Positions 45,540 through 58,102 of a stretch of 64,000 nt of DNA are shown in pieces. Position 1 is the first letter of the stretch. Every line of letters begins with the position of its first letter. Source of the DNA: Hydnum rufescens UP504 (taxonomy: Eukaryota > Basidiomycota > Agaricomycetes > Cantharellales > Hydnaceae); contig MU129020.1 of assembly GCA_014904985.1 (NCBI GenBank), positions 95,776 to 159,775 on the forward strand, written 5' to 3'. Under the pieces are notes generated by a model, which did not search any database, was not told where the DNA came from, and saw only the letters and a program-made list of their open reading frames with translations. The translations under genes were made by a program, and so were the position numbers.

Positions 45540-47280
45540 GGTGGGGATTACCCTGGATGAACTTTGTTAAGTTGTCTACAATCACTAATACTGTGTTTGA
45601 CACTCTGACTTTCGGGAGGCCCGTAATCAGATCTAGCGTAACTACTTTGAATAGGAAGCAGTGGGATTGCATGTGGGGTAGCTTTTCCCATGGGGCCATT
45701 GTTTTCTGACTTGGCTTTTGGTAGACGCTTCACATGTTCTTGTAAATCGTTATGCATCAGCCACATTCTGGCCAGTAAAAATCTTTGCGTCTATCTTGCT
45801 GAAACAGCTGTGGGATCCTGCATGTGCTGCTTCCCAGGTGACTCATGAGAATCTTGGATATTTTTCCTTCACTTCTGACTTGGGTACACATAATGGGCAA
45901 CCCAATTGAGTCTGACAATAGAAGGCATCATGTTCCTCCTCCATGGGCTGGCTGGCTGAGATCTCCTGTATCCCTTGAATGAAAGGTTCGTTCATGTGGG
46001 CTGATGGAAAATTCCCGTTCCCAGGGCAATCACACAGGGGATTTACGTCTTAACCCCCCCACCCCTTCGCACTTTATACTCAATGTTCGTTGTTGGAGGT
46101 CATCCCTTCCATCCTTTTGGCTGTGCGGTTTGGATAGGAAACTGTCTTGCTGGTTCTCTTTTACGACGCTATGAAATAAGTGTTGCCAGGGATCTTGGTA
46201 AAGCCCAGGGGGATTGTCTCAACCATGCGATTGGATTTGTGGTGGATTTCACGTTGGAGAGTGAATCTATTTTGAGTGTTAGATCCCTGCTCGGATGGGA
46301 CTATATCCCAGCTGGACCCGCCTTGCCAAACCATTGCCCCATGCCACGGAGACCTTTGGCCATTTTGTAGGTAGCCACTGTTAAGGGGCACATGTCCGTA
46401 ATACTATGTTCTTTCCCTAATAAATGGTGATCACCATACGTTGCTTCCCTTAACCGAGTCCTTTTTTTGTCAATGAATTCCTTCCAGGGCTGGATTCAGA
46501 GATCTAACTCCCAGTAGGTGAACAAACTTGTTGACATGGACATTGTTTCTTATGCTTTTCAGCCCCAAGACTTGGGAAATTGGTAATTGTCTGTATTTTT
46601 CAAGGACTTGATGGCTTAGTTTTGACTGATTTGCCCTTGGCATGCATCTACGACCTTCATGCCCAGATCTTTGTGCCTTTCAATCTTGTAGAGCTATGGG
46701 GCTGTACCTGGCTGTAGACTAGGGGCTCCCATTGCTTATGTCAGAGGCATCAGAGTATATGGCAGTATGGTTTTCCAGGCATTGTGTGGCCCCAGTTATG
46801 GGCCAAGATGATCCTTCCTTAATGTCTTCAAAGGCTTGTTCCTGTTCTGCCCCAGGTCCAGCTTGTGCTTTTTTCGTAATAATTCAAATAATGGCGTGGC
46901 CACTCTGGGATTAGTGGGGTATGTAGTGCGAGGAAAATAGACGGGCCATTCCCAAAACATTTAGTGTGGCCTTTATTATGTGGGGGGGGCCAAGCCTGTA
47001 ACAGCTTTGGATTTTTCCTTGTGTGTCAACAGCCCCCAGCTGGGAGACTTTTTTCCTAGTAGATAGAGGTATACATGAGAAATGACATTTCTTTGGTGCT
47101 AGAGGTCAGCTTGCTTCTGCACAAGCCATGGAGACTCAGTGAGATGTCCAGGTGCTTCCTATATTGATTCGAGTAACCACTTAATCATTCTTATTTAGAC
47201 TAGTGGGATATCATTAGAAAAAGGGGCTAGATAGATTGCATCATCCTCTGGAAAATGAGGGGCATCTGAGGGCCAAAAGG
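45540..47280 (-). pseudogene. Ty3/gypsy pol remnant, heavily broken
   Basis: It matches, in order, the integrase, RNase H and RT parts of the element at 55349-58972 and the fragment at 59630-60810. For example, the segment encoding the integrase start region lies near 45610-45690 and the RT end near 47230. Dozens of single-base insertions and losses break every frame, so no ORF above about 90 codons remains. Confidence 0.75.
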
Positions 47281-47284
47281 CCCA

Positions 47285-47415
47285 TCCATTGTAGAAGATG
47301 CTTTATCGCTCTGCAGAATTACTAACACCCCAGATGTTTGGTAAGTTTATTAGGGATTGGGACTGAAAAGGCTATGGGAGGCTCAGGTTATCTCAATCGG
47401 TTGTTGGTTACTAGG
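47285..47415 (+). repeat. Repeat X, copy 1
   Basis: The segment from GTAGAAGATGCTTTAT to TACTAGGT is shared with 59488-59625. Here it follows the gypsy fragment; in the other copy it precedes it. Confidence 0.8.
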
Positions 47416-49268
47416 TATGGAAATGATATGGAATGGACTCTGATATACATAATGTTCTACTCTAGCTGGATACTTGTATCATATTGTTGAATTGAACTTG
47501 AAGCTATTTTCGATTTTAAACTTTTTATGGGCTTAACTATATTGTATGATTCAGGCTTAGACGTCTAGCACAACCTACCACTGAAGGTCCTAACTATCCT
47601 ACAACTTCTCATTGTTGCCTCTGAGTATGCCTTTCAGTTACCCTTGGGCCATTGGATTCTCATCTGTTTACTCTTTATTCAAGGGGATCTTATCTTAAAA
47701 GCTACCTAAAACTACGAAATTTCAATTCTTATATGGATTTTTGGAGGTCTGTACTTTTCTGGTTCCAAAGGTTCTGTGTGATGTTTTGAATGGTGCAGTT
47801 TGTGGGGATGTTTGAATGACTAATCAAGGCTAGTCATCTTTGGTTAGTCATACAAATAGCTTTGTCCATACTTTTGAGTCCCGAGTTTTTGTTTACAAAT
47901 CTTGTTACATAAAGCATATTTTACATGTAGAACTTTATTATTTTTTCTTGAATTGGAGTTATCTCAACTGAGTTTCCTTGATATCTTTTGGCGTAGGGGC
48001 AAGATTTAAGGTGTGGCGTAACACCTCCAACAGATCATTGATCAAGGGTCTAAGTCAGAGTGCATCCAAACTCGCGTTTTCAAATACTACCAGTTAATTC
48101 CTCCTGAGATGGCGACACTTTAAGAATTTCAAGTCCCTTGCAACTGCACCATGAATTCCTACTTCTGCCACCCATATTCAGTAAAGACTTCATCTTCATT
48201 CCTCCTACTTTTCCCTTTGAACCACCAAGTCCATCCTTCCATCCACTGTGATGCTTGTCCAATGTAAAATGTCGGCACTCGACAAGGATTTTGGGATGAT
48301 TGTGTGTAAATGTCGCTCTTGGTTTGATAAATGGTCTTTGGTTCATGAGAAAAACCTCTCCCTGGACAGCCGTCTATTAGCTTTCCAGATGAGAACAGAG
48401 GTTGGATACTCGAGAGGTATTCTTGTCCACAGTGAATTTGTAAGGCGCTACCAAGACCAACTCAATCTTTCGTTGGTTAGGGGCATAGTATCTTTGTACC
48501 AATAATGTCTCTTTCACTTGTACTTTTGTAGAATTGATCCTTTCAAATGATTTCCAGGTTGTAGGGAATAGCAAATGGATCGAAAAATGGATGCCAATGA
48601 GGATTGGTTTTGAATGTTATCAAAATCGGGATATGGACAAGTGAAAGGTTTGCGTGGATAGCAGGGCCTGGGGCATGAGCTAACATCGTGGTATTTGAAT
48701 GGGCCCTTTTATACTATTTCTTGATGCCGTATGACTCGTGTTCCTGTTTTGCCACAAACTTTCCTGAAATCATTTTTTTGTAATTCTTTTAGGGAACAGG
48801 ATGGGGAACAGGGACAACGACATGATTCAAATACGTGCGATCTCAAGAGGATGGGGTTGAAGAGATGGATAACAGAGCCAGTGGCCTGTTCAGGGGTGTT
48901 CTGGACTGCAATCCTAATCTTGACTTCACAGTCTTAAAGTCAGGGATCTCAGAGGGACCACAGATTTAACCATCATCCAGTTTAGAAATGCCTGGTAAAT
49001 TCCTCCTCGCTTTGGCAAAGCCAGATCTGGGACCAAAAACCATCCGGTCCAGCCTGAATGAAAGATAATGATGTGTCTCCTCTACCAGGAAAAGATATAA
49101 CTTGATGACCTCGCCGTTCCTGATTCTTCTTTTGAAATAATCATTTAAACGACCCTTGGAAAATTTGAAGAGGACTAATCTACTTTTGTGGCATTTCTCC
49201 CACAGTGGGATGGAAGTGGGTCATTGGAAATTGGAAAGAAGAATGATGATAGGATCTGAGAGGAGAGG
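47416..49268. other. Unassigned AT-rich sequence
   Basis: No domain, RNA gene or tandem repeat was recognised. Open frames of 60-88 codons (for example 48080-48346 minus) show no family resemblance. Confidence 0.4.
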
Positions 49269-49739
49269 ATGAGGAAGAGAAAAGATGAGAAACAGAAGAA
49301 GAAGGAGAAGAGAAGGAATCATGAACTAGAAGGAGGGGATGAGGAGCACAATAGGGGGACCAGTCGTACTTTGGCCCTCATTAGGCTGGGCTTCCCACTA
49401 TGCAGGGAAGGGACCCTAGAGGTCTTAGGACTGCTAGATAACCACGAATGCAAAAGCTGCTCACCCAGGGATCTGAACCCTAGGAGTAAAGCTCTATCGG
49501 TAAGGCTCGGATTGTTGAATGAGGTTGGTCCATTGGAGCCCTGGCTTTCATGCAATAGAAGCTCCTGCAGTGCAAGCAATCTGTTATTGGCAAAGCTGTT
49601 AAGGCAGTAGGGAGCTGTCACCAGCTGTTTAAACTATTTGTAGCTGCCCTGCGAAACTCATCCCATAGAGAATCAGCAGCTGCGGTCATCTCCTGTAGTC
49701 GTAATGGGCCCAAGGAGCAGCTCTCCACAGGAGCTACTT

Positions 49740-50580
49740 TTTTTATCTTATTGGCTCATTTCTCCATTCAGGAGCTGCTCAACTCACGCAGCTTGCTCAA
49801 CTCAAGCAAGCTGCTCAACTCACAGCAGCTGCTCAACTCACCAGCAGCTGCCTCAACTAAGGCGCTGCTCAACTCACAGCAGCTGTGCAACTTTCACAGC
49901 AGCTGCTCCAACTCACCAGCAGCTGCTCAACTCCACAGGGGCAAGCTGTTCCAACTCACAGCAGCTTGGTCAACTCACAGGCAGCTGCTCCAACTCACAG
50001 CAGTGGCTCAACTCACAGCAGCTGTCCAACTCACAGCAGCTGCTCAACCTCCAGCAGCTTGGCTCAAACTCACAGGCAGCTGGGCTCAACTCACCGAGCT
50101 GCTCAAAACTCACAGCACTGGCTCAATCACAAGCAGCTGCTCAAACTCCAGGCAGCTGCTCTAACTCAAGGCGCTGCTCAACTCACAGCAGCTGCTCAAC
50201 TCACAGCAGCTGGGACTCAACTCACAGAAGCTGCTCATTTCACAGCAGCTGCTTGTTCTCCACACTGCTTGTCTCCCAAGCAGCTGCCTGTCTCCAGCAG
50301 TGCCTTGGTCTCCCTTAGCAGCTGCTTTCTCCCAGAGCTGCTTGTCTCCCAGGCAGGCTGCTTTCTCCGCAGTGCTTGTTCCCAAGCGCTGCCTTGTCTC
50401 CTGCAGCTGGCTGTCTCCCAGCAGCTGCTTGTCTCCCAGGCAGCTGCTTGCTCCCAGCAGCTCTTGTCTCCCAGGCAGCTGCTGTCTCCCAGGCAGCTGC
50501 TTGTCTCGCAGCTGCTTGGTTCTCCTAGCAGCTGGCTTCTTCTCCCAGCGACTGGCTTGTTTTCCCAACGTGCTTGTGGA
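49740..50580. repeat. AGCTGCT-rich minisatellite with two unit types
   Basis: The first half repeats an 18-bp unit close to CAACTCACAGCAGCTGCT about thirty times. From about 50260 the flank changes to a TGTCTCCCAGGCAGCTGCT unit. The core GCAGCTGC is self-complementary. Long open frames across it (up to 273 codons plus) are by-products of the repeat. Confidence 0.93.
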
Positions 50581-51089
50581 GGGTTGACTTTGGGTATAGG
50601 GTTAGTTGGTGGTTGGTGGGGCGGTTGGAGTTTGCAACGATGGTACAGTGGAATGCCCCCACAGCGCTACATTGTTGAGGGGTTGGGGACTGTTGGGGTT
50701 AGTTAGGGTGGTTTGGTTGTGTTAGTTGGAGTTTCACATAGGTACAGGTTGGGAATGTCTACCCCCATGGGCATAGTATAGTGATGGTGGCGACTGTTAG
50801 GTTGGTTTAGGCGTTAGGGAATGGCTGGGTGTATGTCTACCTGGTTGGGCTGCATGGACTAATCACCCTTACTGTCTGCTGTAGTATGATAGTCACCCAG
50901 GAAATGTCCAAACTCGCAGGATTTGGAACCGGTGACCTCACTGTAGGGCAACCTGGACTTGGCAGTTTAGCCACTGGACTCTCAACTCCACCCCACCCAT
51001 GATTTGTGTACTTAGCAGTAGGCCACCACTCAAGCCTAAGGATATCAGCTCAAGTTATGAAGGTAAGATTGGAGTGCGTATGGGAATGG

Positions 51090-51860
51090 GAAAGGAGCTG
51101 CTGGCCCAAATGTCCACAGTAGCTGCATGCTGATATAGCAGCTGATTTATTGGTCATTATAGGAGCTGCTGGCTTCAGAGTGCTGAAGCCACACATATGC
51201 TCAGCAGAGCTTATGGCTGCTCTTTGGATGTTAAAATCAGCTCTATAGAAGTATAGGAGCTGCTGCTCTGAATCTCAGCAGCTGCATGCCCATATTAGCC
51301 GCTGTACTGTTCATATTGGGAGCTGCTTCATTCTCAATATACCAGCAGTGCTACGAGCACAGAGCATTCCACGTTTTCTGTGATATATCAACTGCTATAG
51401 AAGTGATAGGAGCTGCTGGGCTCTGAATCTTCAAGCAAGCTGCATGCCATATGGCAGCTTGATACTGTTCCATTATAGGAGCTGCTCATTCTCAATATAC
51501 CAAGCAGCTTGCTAGGAGCACAGCACATAACCACTTCTCTGATGATTACAGGCTCTTTGGGATGGATAGGAGGTGCTGGACTCTGATCTTAGTAGTGCAT
51601 GGGCACATACAGCTGATTATGTTCATTATTAGGATCTGCTAAGCTCTGAGGGTAAGCTGGCTGCCTGCTTGTAAGCCACAGAACAGCACAGATTCAGGAC
51701 CTATGAAGAGCTCTTCTGATGATATAGCAGCTTTATACATGGATTGGAGCAGCGGCTTCAGTATGAACAGCAGGTGCTAGAAGGAAGCCCCTGGATAGCA
51801 GTGAGGGGATTTGTCAGAGCTCGCTGATATTCCAGGTCTCTGGAGGCCTGGCCTTAGGTC
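51090..51860. repeat. Tandem repeat of about 160 bp carrying GGAGCTGCT
   Basis: Units near 51256, 51408 and 51568 share ATAGGAGCTGCTG, CTCTGAATCT, AGCTGCATGC and CAATATACCA in the same order. A partial unit precedes at 51093. They are diverged by many small indels. Confidence 0.75.
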
Positions 51861-52650
51861 CTCTCGTCCTGGGCCTAGGTGAAGAGCCAGCCTGGGAGAG
51901 GTCAACTTGAAATTATGTTAGTTTTCGCGAGCAGAGTTTTTCAGCCAAGGCGGCTAATTTGCGGAGATTGCGTGGGTACCATAGGATTCGAGATGTATTT
52001 CTCTGGCCTCGGCTGCCTATGAATTTCCTCGGTCTGAGTTTACATGATTTCCCTTATTCGTTTACCTTCGACAGCTGTCTTCTGTGATCATTTTCAATTC
52101 AAATCAACTCCTTGCCTTCATTCCATTTTTTGCATATGAATCACATTTGAAAAGAAAGAACAGCTTCCAGGATCCAGATCCTTTTGAATCAAGAATGACG
52201 AAGGAAATTACACATAGATATAAGATCTCCAGTGGAGTGGGTTTGTGATGGAATAAATGAGAGACCATGAAGGTGAGAATGGGTCGGAATGGGACTCCTT
52301 GGGTTCCAAGACTTCGATGATAGTGAGAATGTTCCCAAATGACACAATCGACATGTTCGGTAACCAATCGAAAAGTAGGATCGTAATGAAGGCAAAGTTG
52401 TATTTGCCACAGATTCGATATATGCTGGGAAACACAAACTGGAATGCTCTGGAAAATATATGCCACCCATCAATCCACTTGCATTCTCCACCCAAAGTGG
52501 AAAATGACTTGCCAAACCCCTTCTTGCTCGATAATTTGATGGGCAGATCGAATATGTCATTGGGAGTATTCGTACGTGTAACATCCTTTGGGATTACAGG
52601 GAATTTGATTGCAGACCATTGATGAGTTGATAATAGAAACAATCTTTGGG
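51861..52650. other. Unassigned sequence with overlapping open frames
   Basis: Three minus-strand frames (52104-52466, 52189-52584, 52208-52642) and one plus-strand frame (52257-52622) cover the same bases. No product is recognisable, and at most one could be real. Confidence 0.35.
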
Positions 52651-53221
52651 AATTTTTGGCATTAATTTCAGTGTTTTAGGTTGAAGGAGGCTGATGTCCA
52701 CCTTTTTCTCGGTAATATGGAGCGATATAGGTCAATTCCTAAAATTATCTTTTGTGCCCCTCTGTGTGGGCTTTTAGGCACTCAGAAGATCCAAACGGGC
52801 TCGAGTGAATGCTCTCCGAAGGCTAATCGCAAATTAGTGCACTTGTATTGGGATTAAGTTTGTACCTTGCGTGCAAGGGACTCTCGATCATTGCATTTAC
52901 TAGTGGGGTCAACAATATGTATCCGAGCATATCTCCTTGGCAATTGGTTTAGCACGCTATTGCGGAAGGGCGAGATGCAATATGTCATCATAATGTCTGG
53001 AATTCCCCCAGAAGCAACTTCTGTCCTTCTCCCTCTCAATATCTGAAAAATATCTCTACTATTGGATCAGAATTTACTTGTGTTCAGGAGTTGCGATGTT
53101 CTCTAATACACAACCTCGCTATCCTATCGTATTAAAGTAGCATCTACGGCGAATCGCCAATTTGTATTATGCAGGAAGAAAATTGTATCTGTTGTGTGAT
53201 ACTATTCATTATAGTCGGCTG

Positions 53222-53510
53222 GTTAATAAACCAGCAAGACGGTCCCTCAAGAAACGAAACGCTTCAAGGCGTATACGGGAGACTTCTCTAGGGACGTCAA
53301 TTAAGGTGCTTCGATGACCTCTTGCAAGCGCATCCATTTACGAACGACCCGAAGGGTGAGGAAAGCCGACAGCTCCTCGACCATCCTAGCCGCTATGGCA
53401 CGGAGACAAATCGAGGTCAAAGTCAGAAGTACCTTACCTTGGATTGCGAACTGTAGCTCCTCCAATGTCGCGAGAATTTAAACCGAGAAGATGAATCTTG
53501 CACCCGCTCC
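53222..53510 (-). pseudogene. Unidentified gene relic in a CpG-normal island
   Basis: The minus strand reads NSRDIGGATVRNP, then an intron-like GTAAGG...CCATAG, then DGRGAVGFPHPSGRS, a TAA, and MDALARGHRSTLIDVPREVSRIRLEAFRFLRDRL. A TAG precedes DGRG. The open content and amino-acid makeup look like protein, but two stops break it and I do not recognise the family. A second possible exon (SPFRNSVLNQLPRRYARIHIVDP) lies at 52860-53000. Confidence 0.4.
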
Positions 53511-54774
53511 CTCCGTGGGGAAAAAATATGCTGGACAACCGACAAGCCAAAATACATATATTACGATATGCAAGTAACAAAGAACGCTGAGGGTATGAAA
53601 CAAAGTATAGTTTGAAGATCAGAACAGCCTTTATATTATAAATGTGTTCTTAGGACGCATTACCAAGTTGTGAAGGGAATCCCAATGTATTTACGCACTA
53701 CAACTAGACCTGTCGCATCAATCTCTGTGGAGACTTGGATATGCTCCTCCTCCAAATATGACAATATTTTATATGTGTTCACAGCATTTCTCGTGTGGAC
53801 TTGGAAAGGACTTGCTAACCGAATCAATCTCTCTGGTTACACAAGTAAGAACTTGTCTTATTGTCTGGCGTGTCTATGATCTTCTCTCATCCTATTCCCT
53901 AATGTCTGGTCGTGAAGGGAAGTGCCACACACAGAACATAGTTCCAACCGCTGATCAAAACATTCCGTTGCCCAAACTAGCCTCTTCAGTTAATGGTACC
54001 ACCCGAACCCCCTCTCTTGAACTCCACGCGTCGTCTGGACGCATAATTTCTGCAGCATGATTTTTGAGTATGGAGATCTTCCTCGCTAATGGTCAATGGA
54101 TTAGCTCGCGCGCTTTCATCCGAAAAATGGTGTTCCGCCAATACTGAGCCGGTTGTACTGTGCGTATTGCGTATGGTGGGAGACAGCGTGGAAGGACCGG
54201 TGTCATAGAAAAATTACTCTAGTATTTTCGGCATTCCGTTGGAGATATACTAGACACTGATTACAAATACTCGCATTTCCATGTTTTTTGTTTTCCTCCC
54301 AAAGGTAACCTGGTTTCAATTCATCCCATTGGGGCCCCTGGTTTTGTAACCCTAACTAGGCCCATCCTGTGACTCATTTTTGGGCCTATCTAGGTACTGA
54401 AGATGGCTGTCCAGGCTGGATGTGGTTGCCATATTGGATGTGGCTCCTCAAGCCATAGTCAGCTGGGGATCAGTCAGTGGTGTAATTGGTTCCTACATGG
54501 AAACCTCTGTGAGGGGGGGCTGGAGGAGGAGGAAATGTGTCTTCTCTATAGGGCATATCAATTGGTTGCAGGGGTATGGTGAGTTCTTTCAACTTGGGGG
54601 AAAAAAGAGAAGTAGGTGAGGGCGACATGCGGTTTAGTGGCATTAGCCTCATGGTGTCAAAGGGGCTGTGCTGAGAATGATGTCTATAGCTCTGCCAACT
54701 CTGGAAATGGAGGCAGAAATTTTGAGGGGGGCCCGAGTATGGTCATAAGCTCACTTTCAGGCTGCCTGTGGGGC
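53511..54774. other. Mixed sequence: end of CpG-normal island and repeat flank
   Basis: Open frames of 65-100 codons (for example 53758-54060 plus) have no recognised domain. CpG falls again after about 54280, where GGGCCC-rich repeat sequence resumes. Confidence 0.35.
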
Positions 54775-54905
54775 AGTAGTGCTCCTCACAGATCAGATCG
54801 GATGTGGATTGGATGGCATCTGTTCAGATTGAGGCCTCCCAAGGGGGGGATCCGAATCCGCAGATTGAAATCCGTCAATCTGCAGATGGAATCCATGGAT
54901 TTCAA
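54775..54905 (+). repeat. Inverted repeat arm 1, GGATC/CAGAT-rich
   Basis: Begins GCTCCTCACAGATC and continues with many degenerate GGATC, CCGCAGATT and CTGCAGATGG units. The reverse complement of 55320-55455 begins with the same string. Confidence 0.7.
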
Positions 54906-55319
54906 TATAAAGGCCATAGCCATGGACGACCAAGCGAGAGGGACAAACTTTTTTTGGAGATATCACTGGAGCCTTTCAGCTGGGCTTCCCCACACTGAAA
55001 ACATGTGTAACTACTCACAAGTATAATAATGATGTTCAACTGGACTAAAAATTGACAAAGGGCCTCATACCAGGACCCCCACAAGCCCTGGGTGAGGGGG
55101 GGTAAAACCCACCACGTGTCTCTATTACCATAAAGAGTAATTTCCCATGCCCCGGAACCAGCCACATCAACGTTTTCATACTATATCTCAAGTCTAGGGA
55201 CCCTAGGCTGCATCAGGGTGCAAGCACACCCACCCTGTATCAGTTACAGGTAATTTAATTGCATTTTTATAATGTTTGAAGCTGATTTATGATCCAAATC
55301 CCTGCCTGTGGCCAAGATC

Positions 55320-55455
55320 TGTGGATCTGGATGATCTGCAGATTTTTGTCAGATTACCATCCTCAGATGGAGGTCTGCCCAATGGGGGATCCAGATCCGA
55401 GCCCATCTGAGGATCCGCGGATCCAATCCGCAGAGATCCGATCTGTGAGGAGCCC
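55320..55455 (-). repeat. Inverted repeat arm 2, GGATC/CAGAT-rich
   Basis: Reverse-complement partner of 54775-54905, including GGATCCGCGGATCC. It overlaps the C-terminal codons of the gypsy chromodomain frame. Confidence 0.7.
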
Positions 55456-55915
55456 TAGGGGCAGGGAGAACTTCTTCAGTGGCCAGGTGAAGGGTGGCTT
55501 TATATTCCCTGAGTTTCGAGAATGCATTATGCAGGCCGGCTTCTGGCTCAAATGTATCATGTTCTGGGCTGAAGCCTTTCCACCAAATGAGGTATTCCCA
55601 GTGTTGCTGGGATTTATTAAAGTGGTGGCCCAGAAGCTGTTCCACTTCATATTCCTCTGTCTTTCTGAGTTCCCTCAGTTCAGGGAGCAAGGTTCTTGAG
55701 TCTTGCTCACTACAGTGGTAACACTGCAGATGTTGGATGTTGACAATAGGGTGCATTTTGTATTCCCAAGGAATAGCTAGGCAGTATACTACAGGATTGA
55801 TCTTTTCTGTGATACTGAAAGTGTCAGGATCAAATTGACATTTGCTTCTGCCTAAGGACTTACCTGTCAGTGTGTGGTTAATTAATCTCTTTCCTCTTTC
55901 TGTTTGTGGCTTCAA
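55349..55915 (-). pseudogene. Gypsy integrase C-terminus with chromodomain
   Basis: FSITEKINPVVYCLAIPWEYKMHPIVNI is the post-core segment. EYEVEQLLGHHFNKSQQHWEYLIWWKGF and HDTFEPEAGLHNAFSKLREY form a chromodomain, which targets such elements to heterochromatin marks. Confidence 0.85.
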
Positions 55916-56008
55916 TGGCAGTGGTGCCCTGACAGAAAGGACCTATGTGCCTTTGTACCAACTTCTTGCCTGTACCCTTGATGTCTACTAACTCTAATGA
56001 GTGAGGAT

Positions 56009-56944
56009 TCACAAGGACCTCGTCTCCCTCCTCAAACTCTTCTGGCCTCCTGTATTTGTCATATGCAGCAGCTTGCTTGGACTGAGCCTTTGCAAGAGTG
56101 TCTCAAGCCCTTGCTCAGTGGACTTCCAGCTCTTCGATGAAGCTGGTTGCTGGACCATCTGCTTCCTTGAACTGGGTGACTCCATGCTCCATGGGGTCCA
56201 CAGTCGAGGTGTGGGAACAGGGTGTGTAGCCATGTAACAGGAAGAATGGGGAGTATCCTGTGGCAGAATGGGAGTGGAGTTGTAGGCAAAGGCGAGAGGC
56301 TTTAGCCATTTGGCCCAGGATTGTCTATTACCTGCTGTGTACACCCTCAAAGCCACTTCCAATGTAGTGTTAGCTCGCTCAGTCTGACTGTCTGTTTGAG
56401 GGTGGTGAGAGGTGGATAGCATTAATCCCAGACCTAGGTGCTTAGTGATGGCATCCCAGAATCCTTTAGACCACCATGTGTCGCAATTGGTGATCGTTTT
56501 CTTGGGTATTCCTCTCCTGCAGACAATCTTGTCTGTGAATAGCTTTGCAAAGCCCTCTTGATCCAGGTCAGAATGAGTGGGCAAGTAGTGAACGTACTTA
56601 GAGAGTTTGTCCACTATTACCAGAATGGTGTCGAAACCATCAGATTTTGGCAGACCTGTAATGAGATCCAGAGAGACCACATTGTAAGGCAGTAGAGGAA
56701 TGGAATGGGGAAGAAGCTTCCCCTTGGGGCCTCAAGTATCAGGCTTTATTTTCTGGCAGATGTCACAAGTTTTTGTAAAGCGGATGATTTCAGCCCACAT
56801 TTGTGGCCAGTAGAATCGGGCACTCAGCTTGAGGGAGAGCCTAGCCACTCTGGCATGGGCTATTTTCCAAGGGGAGTCATGTGTCTCCTGTAGGAGGTGA
56901 AGGGTTTCAGAACTGGGGATGCAGAGTCTAGCTACCCAGTCCAC
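56009..56944 (-). pseudogene. Gypsy integrase (zinc-binding and core domains)
   Basis: The zinc-binding HHCC part is in 56732-56944 (HDSPWKIAHARVARL, FTKTCDICQKI). The core in 56009-56680 starts SLDLITGLPKSDGFDTILVIVDKLSK. Where DRDTRW is expected there is NCDTWW, and HHPQTDSQTERAN has Ser for Gly. Each change is explained by a CpG transition. Confidence 0.85.
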
Positions 56945-57519
56945 ATCTCTGAAAATGAGCAGACCATCTTTACTCTTGTAGAATCATTGCACTGCTTTCA
57001 GCTCCATAGAATCAGTATTGGTGGAACTCCAGATTCTCTTGAAATTTGGGTCCTCCCTGTATCCCTTGATAAAGGACTCAAGGCAAGCAGGGCTGATGGA
57101 GATCAAAAGCATCATGGGTTGGAAATCCTCACTTGGAGGGTTTGATGTCTTGCCCCTGATTATTGCAGCCTTGGACATCTCTTCTTCTGTGGTCAGGGAG
57201 GCTGTGGGCCTGTCTTGGGGTTCAATGGCATTGGGAATTTCAAGGTTTTCTGTGACCTTGTAGTGATAAAGGCAGCTTTCTCTGCCGGTATCTTATCTAC
57301 TTGGGAAGTCCAAGCCATTAAGGGCTGGTCTGGGGGCTGTTCTGGGAGAGAGAGCATATCATCTTTAACCAGAGACTGATGTGGCGGAATTCTTTTTAGT
57401 CTAGACAACAGATCTACATTTGAGTGCACTACTCCAGCTCTGTGCACTATTTCAAGACCTGGGCAAGCCCCGAATACTGCCCCCCACACTGCTAGATGAC
57501 AGTTGGCATTTTTGTAAGT

Positions 57520-58023
57520 TCAGGCCCATTGCAAGGCTGCATGGTCCATGATCACAATGTTCTGCTCACCTTTGATGAACAGTTGGAAGCATATGAGGGC
57601 TTCCTTCACTCCTAAGGCTTCTCTCTCTGTGGCTGAGTAGTTTCTTTCAGCCTTCTTGAGAGAGCGACTCCAGTAGGCAATCACTTGCTGGGCAAAAACT
57701 ACCATATCTTCTGGGTCATCACCCCATCCATTCACTGCTGGCACATCGTCCATCTGCTTCAATGCTTGGCAAACCAGCTGGGGGATGGTGTTGCCTGATT
57801 TGTACACAGCCATAATGCAATTGTATGACTTCGTGCCTTGTAGGTCCCTAAGCTTAATTGCCTGGACTTGCTGGAGGCTGGTGCTGATGGCTATGTCTGA
57901 AGCATCTGAGTAAACCCTGTATGGGAGGCCAGCCATCAGATGTCCTAACACCAGGGCTTCTGTGAGACTTTGCTTGAGTTCCCTGAAGGCTGATTTGTGT
58001 TCGGCTGCCCAGGACCAACACAA
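57520..58023 (-). pseudogene. Gypsy RNase H
   Basis: Contains SAFRELKQSLTEALVLGH, YRVYSDASDIAISTSLQQ, VIAYWSRSLKKAERNYSATEREALGV and the C-terminal IVIMDHAALQW. A long insertion between the Asp motif and AYWSRSL, also seen in the fragment at 59964-60608, is shared within this element family. Confidence 0.85.
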
Positions 58024-58102
58024 GTCCTTATGTAGTAACTCAAAAAGAGGGCAGCCCGATCCGCAAAGAATGGGATGAAGTGCGCAAAGTATACTACCAT
58101 AC

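Noticed and set aside
49704..50706. Plus-strand open frames of 137-273 codons rich in Ser, Gln and Cys
   Set aside because: They are produced by the AGCTGCT repeat being read in several frames at once; all frames are open and none shows a domain.
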